Assembly: GCF_009849585.1 (NCBI RefSeq) | Contig: NZ_VCRN01000021.1 | Span: 1 to 64,000, forward strand | Direction of reading: 5' to 3' | DNA from: Bacillus sp. ZZV12-4809 | Lineage (GTDB): Bacteria > Bacillota > Bacilli > Bacillales > Cytobacillaceae | DNA length: 64,000 nucleotides | Shown: positions 51,411 to 61,440 of the stretch, in pieces | How positions within the stretch are numbered: position 1 is the stretch's first letter | Layout: every line of letters starts with the position of its first letter | Made by a program: the position numbers and the translations under genes | Notes under the pieces: generated by a model | Told to the model about the DNA's origin: nothing | Database searches by the model: none | The model's input: only the letters and a program-made list of their open reading frames with translations

Positions 51411-51947
51411 ATGGAGATTGTGTCAGCTGTATCCCTTTGGTTAATTCCTATTTTAATAGGCTTTATATTAATATATGGAACATTTAAAAAAGTTCCTACC
51501 TATGAAAGCTTCACCGAAGGCGGAAAAGAAGGTATAAAAATTGCGGTATCCATTATTCCTTTTCTTGTCGGGATGCTTGTAGCCATATCGGTCTTCAGGG
51601 CTTCCGGTGCCCTGGAGTATTTTATGAATCTGATCAGACCGGGATTGGAAGCAATTGGAGTTCCTCCTGATATTGTACCCCTGGCTATCATTCGTCCGAT
51701 TTCCGGGACTGCAGCACTGGGAATGACCAGTGATTTAATTGCTGTCCATGGTCCCGACTCCTTCATAGGCAGGCTGGCCTCAGTGCTGCAGGGCAGTACA
51801 GATACAACATTTTATGTGCTGACGGTCTATTTTGGTGCAGTAGGAATCAAAAAAATGGGAGATGCTCTTAAAGTCGGGCTGCTGGCCGATTTGGCAGGCA
51901 TCATAGCATCCATTATAATTGTAACACTTGTTTTTGGCAGTATGTAA
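51411..51947 (+). CDS. spmB: Spore maturation protein B
   Basis: A 178-residue membrane protein and partner of SpmA, with the same Gate-type fold. IRPISGTAALGMTSDLIAVHGPDSF and QGSTDTTFYVLTVYFG are family blocks. ATGAGGTTAGG before ATG 51411 fixes the start; the longer frame from 51363 lies inside spmA. It ends the dacB-spmA-spmB operon. Confidence 0.94.
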   Translation: MEIVSAVSLWLIPILIGFILIYGTFKKVPTYESFTEGGKEGIKIAVSIIPFLVGMLVAISVFRASGALEYFMNLIRPGLEAIGVPPDIVPLAIIRPISGTAALGMTSDLIAVHGPDSFIGRLASVLQGSTDTTFYVLTVYFGAVGIKKMGDALKVGLLADLAGIIASIIIVTLVFGSM

Positions 51948-51960
51948 CCAGATATATCCA

Positions 51961-51996
51961 GTGAAAAGATGCCTGAGCAGAGGTGTCTTTTTTATT
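51961..51996 (+). terminator. Possible terminator after spmB
   Basis: AAAGATGCCT pairs imperfectly with AGGTGTCTTT around GAGCAG, then a T run. Confidence 0.65.
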
Positions 51997-52150
51997 TTAC
52001 TTTCAAATTCCAACTTTCAGTAATTACAGTTTATTTCCGGTCTAAGCTGTTTTAACAATGGTTTGCTTTGAAAACTTGACGAATTATGTCATAATTCATT
52101 AGGAGTGAAAAAGTATGAAGTCATGTTATTAAAACTTTGAGGTGACATAA

Positions 52151-52876
52151 ATGGAAAGATTGCAGAAAGTTATTGCCCATGCGGGGGTAGCTTCGCGTAG
52201 AAAAGCTGAAGAGCTAATGGCTGAAGGCCGTGTTAAAGTTAACGGAAAAACAGTAAAGGAACTGGGTGTAAAGGTCTCTCCTTCCGATCGTATTGAAGTG
52301 GATGGAATACCGCTGGAAAGAGAAGAGCCTGTTTATTTTCTTCTTTATAAACCAAGAGGCGTAATTTCAGCTGTTTCCGATGACAAGGGCAGAAAAGTCG
52401 TCACAGATTTCTTTGAGGGAATCAAACAAAGAATATACCCTGTTGGCAGACTGGATTACGATACATCAGGTATTCTCATTCTTACTAATGACGGAGAGTT
52501 TGCAAATTTTCTAATGCACCCCAGCAATGAAATCGAAAAAGTCTATGTTGCCAAGTTGAAAGGCATCCCGTCAAAAGAAAAAATGAAAAGCCTTCAAAGA
52601 GGTATTATGCTTGAAGATGGAAAAACAGCACCTGCCAAAACCAAGCTGTTATCAATGGATAAGAAAAAACAGACAGTTATTGTGGAGATCAGCATTCATG
52701 AAGGACGCAACCGCCAGGTAAGAAGGATGTTTGAAGCCATTGGCCATCCTGTTCTGAAACTGAAGAGGGAGAGATACGGATTCCTTACTCTGCAGGGTTT
52801 ATCAGCGGGGGATGCCAGAGAACTTACAGCCCATGAAGTTAAGCAGCTCCGGACACTTGCGATGAAAAAGAACTAG
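52151..52876 (+). CDS. rluB: 23S rRNA pseudouridine synthase RluB
   Basis: A 241-residue RsuA-family pseudouridine synthase. The N-terminal S4 RNA-binding domain spans RLQKVIAHAGVASRRKAEEL to about residue 60. YPVGRLDYDTSGILILTNDG holds the catalytic Asp. IHEGRNRQVRRMFEAIGHPV is the C-terminal signature. TGAGGTGACATAA precedes the ATG. It is ypuL in B. subtilis, in the same place before resA. Confidence 0.95.
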   Translation: MERLQKVIAHAGVASRRKAEELMAEGRVKVNGKTVKELGVKVSPSDRIEVDGIPLEREEPVYFLLYKPRGVISAVSDDKGRKVVTDFFEGIKQRIYPVGRLDYDTSGILILTNDGEFANFLMHPSNEIEKVYVAKLKGIPSKEKMKSLQRGIMLEDGKTAPAKTKLLSMDKKKQTVIVEISIHEGRNRQVRRMFEAIGHPVLKLKRERYGFLTLQGLSAGDARELTAHEVKQLRTLAMKKN

Positions 52877-53059
52877 TCAGCTTTAAGAAAAATTCATAGA
52901 AGTGTCACAGTTACGCTATGTTGTAAACAATATAGGTATGTTGAAAAATGCTATAATAGTAAACAGCTATGAGGCAGGATTTTATTCCATATGTTACATA
53001 TTATCTTGTTGAAGGTAAGGTCTTTTAGCCTGAATAAGATGCCTTAGGAGGAGTTTTTT

Positions 53060-53584
53060 ATGAAAAAGCAGCGTCTGGTAATGAGAACAGTCATATTGCT
53101 TGTCCTTGGTGCTGCCGTGGCATATACGCTATACGCAAATTTTACGAAAGATAAAGTACAAAAGGTTGCCGTTGGAGAAAGTGCACCTGATTTTGTTCTG
53201 ACAGATATGGATGGAAATAAACACAGATTATCAGATTATGAAGGCCAGGGTGTATTCCTTAACTTCTGGGGTACATGGTGTAAACCCTGTGAAAAAGAGA
53301 TGCCATATATGAACAATCAGTATAAACAATTCAAAGATGAAGGTGTTCAGGTACTGGCTGTTAATGTGGGAGAAACAGATTTAGCTGTAAATAAATTTTC
53401 TGAGCGTTACGATTTATCATTTCCTATTGTGATTGATAAGAATTCCCAGGTTCAATCAGCTTACGGGATTAATCCTCTTCCTGCCACTTTCCTCATTGAT
53501 AAAGAAGGAAAGGTTGTCAAGTATATTACAGGAGAAATGACGGAAGAAATGATCAAGAACTATATGGAACAGATTAAACCATAG
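53060..53584 (+). CDS. resA: Membrane-anchored thiol-disulfide oxidoreductase ResA
   Basis: A 174-residue thioredoxin-like protein outside the membrane. An N-terminal anchor (VILLVLGAAVAYTLYA) is followed by the domain with NFWGTWCKPCEKEMPY; Cys74 and Cys77 are the redox pair, at the same positions as in B. subtilis. ResA reduces apocytochrome c heme-binding cysteines for heme attachment by ResBC. TAGGAGGAGTTTTTT precedes the ATG. It starts the resABC operon. Confidence 0.96.
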   Translation: MKKQRLVMRTVILLVLGAAVAYTLYANFTKDKVQKVAVGESAPDFVLTDMDGNKHRLSDYEGQGVFLNFWGTWCKPCEKEMPYMNNQYKQFKDEGVQVLAVNVGETDLAVNKFSERYDLSFPIVIDKNSQVQSAYGINPLPATFLIDKEGKVVKYITGEMTEEMIKNYMEQIKP

Positions 53585-53603
53585 GGTACGGGGAGTTTTA
53601 TAT

Positions 53604-55235
53604 ATGAAAGAAGTAAAATGCGAATGCGGCCATGTAAACCCCATAGGTACAATACTATGTGAGTCATGCGGCAAGGTATTGGAAGAAGCGGAAAAAGATA
53701 AGAAACTTCTGGATATGCGATATGAGGGAAGCGCACGCCGTTCGCAAACTTATAATAAAACAATAATTGATAAGGTATGGAATTTCTTCTCATCTGTAAA
53801 GGTTGGAGTCTGGCTGATCGTTATTACTCTGATTGCATCAGCGCTTGGGACAATACTGCCTCAGGAAATGTATATTCCGCCGATCATGCCTGCTGAAGAA
53901 TATTACGAAGATCAATATGGATGGATAGGTAAATTATACTATGATTTAGGATTTCATAACCTTTATAGCTCCTGGTGGTATTTGATTTTGATTGCCTCAA
54001 TCGGTATTTCACTTGTGATCTGCAGTCTGGATAGGGTTGTCCCTTTGTATAGAGCTTTAAAAAAGCAGAAGGTTAGCCGCCATGAAAGCTACCTTAAGCG
54101 TCAGCGCGTTTTTGGGGTTTCAAATGCAGAAGACACTGATCAGGCATTTGCTGCTGCAAAAGAAAGATTAAAATCAAAGAAATACATCATCAGAGAAGAA
54201 AATGGAAACATCCTTGCCGAGAAGGGCCGTTTTTCCAGATGGGGCCCATACGTTAATCATGTAGGGCTTATCATATTTTTAATCGGCGGAATGCTGCGTT
54301 TTGTACCGGGCATGTACGTTGACAAAATTCTTTGGATACGGGAAGGCGAGACAAAGGTCATTCCTGAAACCAATGGTGAATACTACCTTAAAAATAATAG
54401 CTTCATTCTTGAGATGTATGATAAAGAAAAAGATAACGAAGTATTTGAAGAAGCGATTGATAATGCAGGAATGGTAGCAAAAAATTATCAGTCTAATGTG
54501 ACTCTTTATAAAAAACAGGGAGATGCTGTGGCCGGGGAAGAGGCAGATCTCGAGAAAGTCAAGGACTATGAGATCAAGGTAAATAACCCTCTTAAGTTTG
54601 AAAACTTCGCATTATATCAAGTCGATTATAAACTGAATGAGCTTAATAAGATGTCCTTTGCCCTTACAAATAAAAAAACGGGTGAAGAATTTGGGGATAT
54701 AACTATTGATCTGAACGATCCTAAGGATGTTTATGATTTGGAGAAAGGCTATAAAGCGGAAGTTGTCAGCTATTTTCCTGATTTTGAATTTGATGATAAT
54801 GGAGAACCGGTTACTAAGTCCCGAATACCAAACAATCCTGCCTTTGTTTTTAAAATGTTTACTCCGGATAAGCCGGATGGCGAAATAAGTTTTGTTGCGA
54901 TCAGACAAACTATTGAACCTTTTGGCGATAATGAATACAAGATGGCCTTTAAAGGCATAGATACTAAAAATGTATCGGCTCTGACCGTCCGCAAAGATTT
55001 AACATTATGGATTATCGCCTTGGGCGGCGTTATTTTCATGATTGGTGTTGCACAAGGGTCTTATTGGAATCATCGGAGAATTTGGCTGCGCCGGGTTAAT
55101 GGAGAAGTATGGGTAGCAGGACACACGAACAAAAATTGGCATGGACTTAAAAGGGAAATTGAAGCAGCATTGGATGGAACAGGAATTAAGATGCCGGAAG
55201 ACCAGCTTCAAAATCAAAGTGAAAAGAAAGGCTAA
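53604..55235 (+). CDS. resB: Cytochrome c biogenesis protein ResB
   Basis: A 543-residue membrane protein of the system II heme lyase. A four-Cys zinc-ribbon-like N-terminus (CECGHVNPIGTILCESCG) precedes three close membrane segments, a large external domain and a last span near residue 480 (LTLWIIALGGVIFMIGVAQG). PYVNHVGLIIFLIGGML is a conserved block. With ResC it carries heme outward and attaches it. CGGGGAGTTTTATAT precedes the ATG. Confidence 0.95.
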   Translation: MKEVKCECGHVNPIGTILCESCGKVLEEAEKDKKLLDMRYEGSARRSQTYNKTIIDKVWNFFSSVKVGVWLIVITLIASALGTILPQEMYIPPIMPAEEYYEDQYGWIGKLYYDLGFHNLYSSWWYLILIASIGISLVICSLDRVVPLYRALKKQKVSRHESYLKRQRVFGVSNAEDTDQAFAAAKERLKSKKYIIREENGNILAEKGRFSRWGPYVNHVGLIIFLIGGMLRFVPGMYVDKILWIREGETKVIPETNGEYYLKNNSFILEMYDKEKDNEVFEEAIDNAGMVAKNYQSNVTLYKKQGDAVAGEEADLEKVKDYEIKVNNPLKFENFALYQVDYKLNELNKMSFALTNKKTGEEFGDITIDLNDPKDVYDLEKGYKAEVVSYFPDFEFDDNGEPVTKSRIPNNPAFVFKMFTPDKPDGEISFVAIRQTIEPFGDNEYKMAFKGIDTKNVSALTVRKDLTLWIIALGGVIFMIGVAQGSYWNHRRIWLRRVNGEVWVAGHTNKNWHGLKREIEAALDGTGIKMPEDQLQNQSEKKG

Positions 55236-55247
55236 GGAGGAATCTGA

Positions 55248-56429
55248 GTGGTTACATTAAGCAGCAATTTATTATACACAGCATTTATCCTCTATTTAAT
55301 TGCTACTGTTTTTTTTGCTGGCTCCATAAAGGATAAGAATAGAACGAAAAAAGGGCCAAACAGATGGGCGGCAATTGGGTTATGGATCTCGATTATCGGG
55401 TTTGCTGCGCAGCTCGGCTACTTTATTACCAGGTGGATTGCAGCCGGACATGCGCCTGTAAGCAACCTTTTCGAATTTACAACATTCTTTGGGATGTCGC
55501 TTGTTGGTGCTTTTATAGTGATTTACTTAATTTATAATACACCTATTTTAGGAGTTTTTACGCTTCCCGTTGCGGTACTGATGATTGCTTATGCAAGTAT
55601 GTTTCCGCGGGAAGTTTCACCGCTGATCCCCGCACTGCAGAGTGATTGGCTTCATATTCACGTTACAACTGCTGCGGTTGGGCAGGCTATTTTGGCTGTA
55701 AGCTTCGCTGCCGGATTAATTTATTTAGTAAAGTCAGTAGATCAAACTAAGCAAAGCAAACAGAGATTCTGGCTGGAAGCCGTTATGTTTGGCCTGGTTT
55801 GTACACTTGGATTTATTATTATAAGCACAAGCTTCTCAGCAGCAGGCTACAAGGCGGAATTTAACTGGATTGATAAAAATGGCCAGGAGGATGTCCTGGA
55901 ATATCATATGCCTGCCTTAACAGGTCCTCACGAGGGACAGCTGATTACAGAAGGTAAATTTGAACCGCTTGCGGAAATGCCTGCAATTATTAATGCAAAA
56001 AAATTAAATACCGTTATATGGTCTCTCGCATCAGGTGTCATTCTATATCTTATTTTAAGATTGATTCTCCGCAAAAGGGTTGGAGCTGCACTTCAGCCTC
56101 TTGCCAAAAATATTAATCTTGATCTGGTTGACGAGATCGCATACCGTTCAGTACTAATCGGATTTCCTGTCTTTACACTTGGAGCTTTGATTTTTGCCAT
56201 GATATGGGCACAGATCGCCTGGACCCGTTTTTGGGGATGGGATCCAAAGGAAGTATGGGCGCTCATTACCTTCCTATTTTATGCTGCCTACCTGCACCTT
56301 CGCCTTTCAAAGGGCTGGCATGGCGAAAAATCTGCATGGCTTGCTGTAATCGGATTTATCATTATCATGTTTAATCTGGTTGCGGTAAACCTGGTCATTG
56401 CCGGATTGCACTCCTACGCGGGATCATAA
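55248..56429 (+). CDS. resC: Cytochrome c biogenesis protein ResC (CcsA family)
   Basis: A 393-residue CcsA/CcsB-family protein with about eight membrane segments. [18 protein letters not shown] is the tryptophan-rich WWD-type heme-handling motif facing outside. Conserved His are seen near [10 protein letters not shown] and AGLHSYAGS. The start is GTG after AAGGAGGAATCTGA, 12 bases past resB. It forms the ResBC heme lyase. Confidence 0.95.
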   Translation: MVTLSSNLLYTAFILYLIATVFFAGSIKDKNRTKKGPNRWAAIGLWISIIGFAAQLGYFITRWIAAGHAPVSNLFEFTTFFGMSLVGAFIVIYLIYNTPILGVFTLPVAVLMIAYASMFPREVSPLIPALQSDWLHIHVTTAAVGQAILAVSFAAGLIYLVKSVDQTKQSKQRFWLEAVMFGLVCTLGFIIISTSFSAAGYKAEFNWIDKNGQEDVLEYHMPALTGPHEGQLITEGKFEPLAEMPAIINAKKLNTVIWSLASGVILYLILRLILRKRVGAALQPLAKNINLDLVDEIAYRSVLIGFPVFTLGALIFAMIWAQIAWTRFWGWDPKEVWALITFLFYAAYLHLRLSKGWHGEKSAWLAVIGFIIIMFNLVAVNLVIAGLHSYAGS

Positions 56430-56430
56430 T

Positions 56431-56582
56431 TGGAAAAGCGGAAGCTGCCTTGCGCACATTGGAACCGCAGCCTAAGAACACTGCGTCCTGTGGAAACGGC
56501 ATATGTCCCGGGCTCCCAAGAGCATAACTGAGTATGCTTGCTCCTAGATGGGTTAGGCGCTGAAGCCGGACAATACTCGAAA
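56431..56582. repeat. Intergenic repeat of a second family
   Basis: It begins AAAAGCGGAAGCTGCCTTGC and ends TAGGCGCTGAAGCCGGAC, partly inverted ends, with a GC-rich middle (GGAACCGCAGCC, TCCTGTGGAAACGGCATATG). From memory such GCGGAAGC...GGCGCTGAAGC elements are common between genes in Bacillaceae. No second copy is in this window, so the call relies on recall and on the inverted ends. Confidence 0.55.
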
Positions 56583-56612
56583 TTCAAAGATAATCATTCT
56601 GATATTAATTAT

Positions 56613-56652
56613 ACAAGCCTTCACTTCACAATAGTGAAGGCTTTAATTAAAG
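56613..56652 (+). terminator. Terminator of resABC
   Basis: AAGCCTTCAC (56615-56624) pairs with GTGAAGGCTT (56634-56643) around TTCACAATA, then TTAATT. Confidence 0.8.
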
Positions 56653-56682
56653 ATTTTTATTGAACGTTAGGGGGACTTGAAC

Positions 56683-57399
56683 ATGGAAAACCGAGTGAAA
56701 ATACTGCTAGTGGATGATGAAGAAAGAATCCGCCGTTTATTGAAAATGTACCTTGAGCGTGAAAATTATTCTATTGATGAAGCCGAGAATGGAAACCAGG
56801 CTTTGTCAAAAGCATTGGCAAATGATTACGATGTAATTCTGTTGGATTTAATGATGCCCGGGAAAGACGGAATTGAAGTCTGCAGAGAACTGAGAGAGAA
56901 AAAAGCTACCCCTGTGATCATGCTTACAGCTAAAGGGGAAGAAGTTAACCGCGTGCAGGGTTTTGAAGTCGGCACTGATGATTATATCGTGAAGCCATTC
57001 AGCCCAAGGGAAGTTGTGCTGCGCGTGAAGGCATTATTGCGCAGATCTTCGAAAACTACTTACCTTCAGACAGAAACAACCGCAAAAGATGTTATTGTAT
57101 TTCCTCATTTAACGATCGATAATGATGCTCACAAAGTATTGGCCGATGGAAAAGAAGTCAGTTTGACGCCGAAGGAATATGAACTTCTATATTTCCTTGC
57201 AAAGGCACCGGATAAGGTATTTGACAGAGAGCAACTCCTTAAAGAAGTTTGGCATTATGAATTTTTTGGAGATTTGAGAACTGTTGATACTCATGTAAAG
57301 CGCTTGCGTGAAAAACTAAATAAAGTTTCAGAGCAGGCAGCCAGAATGATTGTGACCGTCTGGGGAGTGGGCTACAAGTTCGAGGTTGTTAATGAATGA
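56683..57399 (+). CDS. resD: Response regulator ResD
   Basis: A 238-residue OmpR-family regulator. The receiver domain has acidic residues in LLVDDEER and the phosphorylated Asp55 in [14 protein letters not shown] and YIVKPFSP complete it. The C-terminal winged helix ends [11 protein letters not shown]. ResD with ResE controls respiration genes, including resABC, under oxygen limitation. AGGGGGACTTGAAC selects ATG 56683. resE overlaps its stop. Confidence 0.96.
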   Translation: MENRVKILLVDDEERIRRLLKMYLERENYSIDEAENGNQALSKALANDYDVILLDLMMPGKDGIEVCRELREKKATPVIMLTAKGEEVNRVQGFEVGTDDYIVKPFSPREVVLRVKALLRRSSKTTYLQTETTAKDVIVFPHLTIDNDAHKVLADGKEVSLTPKEYELLYFLAKAPDKVFDREQLLKEVWHYEFFGDLRTVDTHVKRLREKLNKVSEQAARMIVTVWGVGYKFEVVNE

Positions 57400-59195
57400 T
57401 GCTCTTTAGGAGTGTTGCCGGCAAGCTCTGGGGAACAATTCTTTTATTAGTTTCTTTTGTTCTGCTGATTTTAACAGTCATGCTGCTGGAGTTTTTTGAA
57501 AATTACCATATAAATGAAACAGAAAAAGGATTATCGAATATTGCCCATAAAATAACCAGAATTTTAAATGAACATAATCGTGAAGTCGGTTTGGAGATTT
57601 CCTGGGAGCTTGTGGATGATGTTACAAAAGTAGTCATTATTAATTCACAGGAAGAGTACTACTATTCTCCAAACCATACAGATTCATTAAAGCTGCCCAT
57701 TTCCTATCTCACCGAGGAAGCTGATTTAAAAGAAGTTCTTACGGAAAATAAGACAGTAAAAAAAGTAACATCTGTAAATCCAGAGTATGCAGACGTACCA
57801 GCAGATGACGACAGCAAAATTCTTATCATTGGAGTTCCGCTTAAAGGAGAGGGCAGCAATGGAGCTGTTTTTATTTATCAGTCCATCGAGGTAATGCATG
57901 AAACATTGCGCTCAACGACAAAGTTCATTTTGCTTGCAGCGGGAGTTGCCATCATTTTAACAACCATCTTTGCTTTTTTCTTATCGACAAGAATCAATGC
58001 TCCGCTAAGAAAAATGAAAGAAGCTGCCTTTGAGGTAGCAAGAGGCAAATTTGATACAAAAGTTCCGATTCTGACTAATGATGAGGTTGGCGAATTAGCC
58101 ATGGCTTTTAACCAAATGGGCAGGCAGCTGAAATTTAATATGAATGCTTTAAGCCAGGAAAAAGAGCAGCTGGCAAGCATTTTAAGCGGAATGGCCGATG
58201 GGGTAATCACCTTCAACCGGGATGGAACAATCCTGATCACCAATCCTCCGGCAGAGCGGTTTTTGCAAAGCTGGTTTTATGAGCTGGATGACATCGAGAA
58301 TAATACGGAGGAAGTCCCATCCAAAGTAATGGAACTCTTTCAGCTTGCTGTTAATACCGAGAAGGAACAGATTGGTGAAATCTCTATTCAGGGACGTTCA
58401 TGGGTGATAATAGTCAGTCCTCTTTATAATAATAAATATATTAGGGGAGCAGTTGCGGTTATTAGGGATATGACGGAGGAGCGTAAGCTTGATAAGCTCC
58501 GCAACGATTTTATAGCAAATGTTTCACATGAATTAAGGACGCCAATTTCCATGATGCAGGGGTATAGTGAAGCGATCGTAGATGATATTGCCGGAACAGA
58601 TGAAGAGAAAAAAGAGATGGCGAGTGTTATTTACGATGAATCACTGAGAATGGGCCGGCTTGTGAATGAATTGCTCGATCTTGCCAGAATGGAAGCTGGT
58701 CATATCCAGCTGACAATGGAAAAAACTGATGTAAATTCCTTTCTCCAAAGGATTACGAGGAAATTCCAGGGTCTCGCGAAAGAGAAGGAAATTATCCTTG
58801 AACATGATTTGCAAAGCAAACGTTTAACTATTCAAATTGATCCGGACAGAATAGAACAGGTTATGACTAATCTGATTGATAATGCCATCCGGCATACCCC
58901 TCCTAACGGACAGGTTATAGTTATCGAACGGAGTGATGAACGGGGACTGTATATCGAAGTGAAAGATTCTGGCTCTGGGATTCCTGAAGAGGACCTGCCG
59001 TTTGTATTTGAACGTTTTTACAAAGCGGACAAAGCAAGAACAAGGGGCCGATCCGGAACTGGCCTTGGACTTGCGATTGCAAAAAATATTATTGAAGCTC
59101 ATAAAGGTCATATTACTGTTCAAAGCAAAACAGGACATGGTACGACATTTTCAATCTTTATCCCTCGAAATGACGGAAAAAGCAGGGAAATGTGA
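57396..59195 (+). CDS. resE: Sensor histidine kinase ResE
   Basis: A 599-residue membrane kinase. Two membrane segments flank an external domain of about 140 residues. A HAMP domain ([21 protein letters not shown]), a PAS domain near residue 260, the phospho-accepting His in [18 protein letters not shown], and the ATPase boxes [14 protein letters not shown] and [14 protein letters not shown] follow. Its ATG overlaps the resD stop. ResE senses redox or nitric-oxide-linked signals in B. subtilis and phosphorylates ResD. Confidence 0.96.
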   Translation: MMLFRSVAGKLWGTILLLVSFVLLILTVMLLEFFENYHINETEKGLSNIAHKITRILNEHNREVGLEISWELVDDVTKVVIINSQEEYYYSPNHTDSLKLPISYLTEEADLKEVLTENKTVKKVTSVNPEYADVPADDDSKILIIGVPLKGEGSNGAVFIYQSIEVMHETLRSTTKFILLAAGVAIILTTIFAFFLSTRINAPLRKMKEAAFEVARGKFDTKVPILTNDEVGELAMAFNQMGRQLKFNMNALSQEKEQLASILSGMADGVITFNRDGTILITNPPAERFLQSWFYELDDIENNTEEVPSKVMELFQLAVNTEKEQIGEISIQGRSWVIIVSPLYNNKYIRGAVAVIRDMTEERKLDKLRNDFIANVSHELRTPISMMQGYSEAIVDDIAGTDEEKKEMASVIYDESLRMGRLVNELLDLARMEAGHIQLTMEKTDVNSFLQRITRKFQGLAKEKEIILEHDLQSKRLTIQIDPDRIEQVMTNLIDNAIRHTPPNGQVIVIERSDERGLYIEVKDSGSGIPEEDLPFVFERFYKADKARTRGRSGTGLGLAIAKNIIEAHKGHITVQSKTGHGTTFSIFIPRNDGKSREM

Positions 59196-59233
59196 CGATT
59201 AGTCTTGATACACGGGAAACAGTAAATTATAGG

Positions 59234-59276
59234 CTGGGGAAGGAGATGCGAGGTATTTCCTTCCCCTTTTTTTGAA
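59234..59276 (+). terminator. Terminator of resDE
   Basis: GGGGAAGGA pairs with TCCTTCCCC around GATGCGAGGTATT, then seven Ts. Confidence 0.88.
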
Positions 59277-59379
59277 CTATTATGAAAGAGCATTGGCAGG
59301 GCGTATTTAAAGGCAGGTGAGTTTTCCTCCACCCAAACAGGCTCTTGCGCTTTTCTGCAAAATAATAATATAGTTAAAC

Positions 59380-59406
59380 TGTAACTTTTTTTAGAGAGAG
59401 AACGAC
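59380..59406 (+). promoter_or_regulatory. Sigma-X autoregulatory promoter
   Basis: TGTAAC (59380-59385), exactly 17 bases and CGAC (59403-59406), the sigma-X consensus. The sigX start codon is 29 bases downstream. Confidence 0.85.
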
Positions 59407-59434
59407 TATTTATATTGAACGGGGAGGGGAATTC

Positions 59435-59986
59435 ATGGACTCCGTTTTTGATGAACTTTATAAAAAATACCATCAGGACGTTTTTCAATTTCTTTTTTAT
59501 ATGGTCAAAAACAAGGAACTGGCTGAGGATCTAGTCCAGGAAGTCTATATAAGAGTATTAAAATCATATGAAAGATTTGAAGGGAAAAGCAGTGAAAAAA
59601 CATGGCTCTTTTCAATTGCGCGGAATGTTGCCATTGATTCCTTTCGCAAGCAAAAGGGTTGGAAACAAAAGATCATGGAGAAATTTGACTGGTCAACTCA
59701 GCAGGTAAAGGATGAGCTCCCCCTGCCTGAAGAAATTGCTGTTCAACGAGAAGAAATTCAGATGATCTATCGCTGTCTGGATTTATGCACCATTGACCAG
59801 AGGCTTGTCATTATAATGAGATATATACATGAGCTCACCATAACAGAAACAGCTGAATCACTTGGCTGGACTGAAAGTAAGGTGAAGACAACTCAGCACA
59901 GGGCGTTAAAGGTGCTGAAAAATCATATGGAACATCTTAGGGTAAAGGAGGGAATGGATAATGAAGGAATCAAAGTGGAGCGATGA
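59435..59986 (+). CDS. sigX: ECF sigma factor SigX
   Basis: A 183-residue extracytoplasmic-function sigma factor. Region 2 includes ELAEDLVQEVYIRVLKSYERF and KTWLFSIARNVAIDSFRK; region 4 includes RLVIIMRYIHELTITETAESL and WTESKVKTTQHRALK. GGGGAGGGGAATTC precedes the ATG. It follows resE and overlaps rsiX, as in B. subtilis, where SigX controls surface-charge and cationic-peptide resistance genes. Confidence 0.94.
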   Translation: MDSVFDELYKKYHQDVFQFLFYMVKNKELAEDLVQEVYIRVLKSYERFEGKSSEKTWLFSIARNVAIDSFRKQKGWKQKIMEKFDWSTQQVKDELPLPEEIAVQREEIQMIYRCLDLCTIDQRLVIIMRYIHELTITETAESLGWTESKVKTTQHRALKVLKNHMEHLRVKEGMDNEGIKVER

Positions 59987-61223
59987 GCAGCTTCAGGAAT
60001 TGCTTAACCAGATGCCTAAAATTAAAGATACTCGGGACCCGAGAGAAATTTATCAAACTATAGAAATCAAGATGGGCAAACAAAAGAAAAGAACATGGAT
60101 TCTGCCTGCTGCAGCAGGGGCCGCTGCCTTGCTCCTGCTATTCATTCTTGCCCCAAACCTTATGAATTGGCAGGAATCTGCTGATAAACAAGTCGAAATT
60201 CAATCAGAACAGACGCAATCATCTAAACAAATAACAACCGAAAATAACAGGATAACGGAAGCGAAAGACGAAGAGACAGAATCATCACCTCTTGCAAAGG
60301 AAGAAGATCAGCAAGAGGATCATTCGGAGCTTGCCGGTGATCCGGAAAAAGAATCAAGCGATGATAAAAGCATGAAGTCATTTTCATCCGAAGCAAGCCC
60401 TACTGCCGTTTATGAAGAGGACCTGGCTGGAAAGGAAGTACTGACCTATGCAATTCCGGATAAGGAGGCTCAAAATATAGTACCTGTCAGCGTTCTGGTA
60501 GATGATGACCCGGACAGGACGAAATTTGACTTGTTTGAAGACACAATGAGCAAACTTACCGAAGAGGCATGGGGTTTATATGATTACTATCCATTAAAAG
60601 CAAATTTAAGCTATGACCAGGGAAATAGGATGCTGACAGTTGATGTGCCTGCTGATCATCCATATAGCAAGTCTTCTGCTGCAGAATATCTATTAGAGAA
60701 TGTCTTGTCCGATATTATGAAGAATTTGGAGATAAAAAAGATTAACCTCAGAACGGAAGGGAAAGCCGGCATAGAGTTTAGCCATTTTGGAAATAGAGAG
60801 GAATTTATCCCGGAAAACAGCAATGGTAACTTAATATATTATTTCTTATATCCCAATGGTGCGGAATCAACGCCATTTCTGGTTCCGTTTAAAGAAGAGC
60901 TCGATTCGGTGAAAGAAGCTCTGAATGCCATGAAAAAAAATAGGTCTGAAAATAATTTACAGGCATCCATACCGGATAATATTGATTTTGAAATTGAAGA
61001 AATTAAGGATGGCAAACTCATAATTCGTTTTAATAATGAATCAGAAATAATCGATAATGAACCAACACTTCATGCCATCGAAGCAATTCTTCTTACTGCA
61101 AAAGACTTTGATTTTGAGACAGTCAAATTGGAAAATGCTGATGTTGATAAAATTGGCAAGTTTGATCTGACTCAGGAATTGAAGGTACCGGTAGCAGCTA
61201 ATAAACGAGATTTGCCAAATTAA
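59961..61223 (+). CDS. rsiX: Anti-sigma-X factor RsiX
   Basis: A 420-residue membrane protein. The cytoplasmic N-terminus (about 45 residues) should bind SigX. One membrane segment lies near residues 47-66 (ILPAAAGAAALLLLFILAPN). A long Glu/Ser/Gln-rich linker then leads to two similar external domains (about 165-290 and 300-410) that look like GerMN domains. AAAGGAGGGAATGGATA precedes the ATG within the end of sigX. It is longer than B. subtilis RsiX, mainly in the linker. Confidence 0.9.
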   Translation: MKESKWSDEQLQELLNQMPKIKDTRDPREIYQTIEIKMGKQKKRTWILPAAAGAAALLLLFILAPNLMNWQESADKQVEIQSEQTQSSKQITTENNRITEAKDEETESSPLAKEEDQQEDHSELAGDPEKESSDDKSMKSFSSEASPTAVYEEDLAGKEVLTYAIPDKEAQNIVPVSVLVDDDPDRTKFDLFEDTMSKLTEEAWGLYDYYPLKANLSYDQGNRMLTVDVPADHPYSKSSAAEYLLENVLSDIMKNLEIKKINLRTEGKAGIEFSHFGNREEFIPENSNGNLIYYFLYPNGAESTPFLVPFKEELDSVKEALNAMKKNRSENNLQASIPDNIDFEIEEIKDGKLIIRFNNESEIIDNEPTLHAIEAILLTAKDFDFETVKLENADVDKIGKFDLTQELKVPVAANKRDLPN

Positions 61224-61252
61224 AAGGCGGCCCAATGTGGCCGTCTTTTCCA
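61220..61252 (+). terminator. Terminator after rsiX
   Basis: AAAAGGCGGCC pairs with GGCCGTCTTTT (one G-U) around CAATGT. Confidence 0.85.
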
Positions 61253-61277
61253 TTGTTTATTTTCGCAGGGGATTTGT

Positions 61278-61440
61278 TGGAGGGTACGATATATTCGAAA
61301 ATGCGTTGCATTTCTTCTAGTGTTATGCAAGGAACTCATAATATTGCCTGAAGCGGGGCAGCAGAGACCTCTCAGCAGCGTCTTTGAGGCCACGCCATTT
61401 CCCCCGCACTTCACTGAGCAGCCTTGGGAGGGAATAAGCG
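61278..61440. repeat. Degenerate MITE-like intergenic repeat, copy 5
   Basis: TTGGAGGGTACGATATATTCGAAAATGC... in short words: GGAGGG, TTCGAAAATGCGTTGCATTT, TTGCCTG, GCAGAGACC follow the same order as the copies at 28305 (reverse), 33645 and 4053. The far end is blurred. The remainder of the gap to 61671 is AT-rich with no gene seen. Confidence 0.6.

Noticed and set aside
52921-52957. Promoter for resA with -10 TATAAT at 52952
   Set aside because: The -10 is good but no -35 at a proper distance; resA may need an activator such as ResD. Not listed as a promoter.
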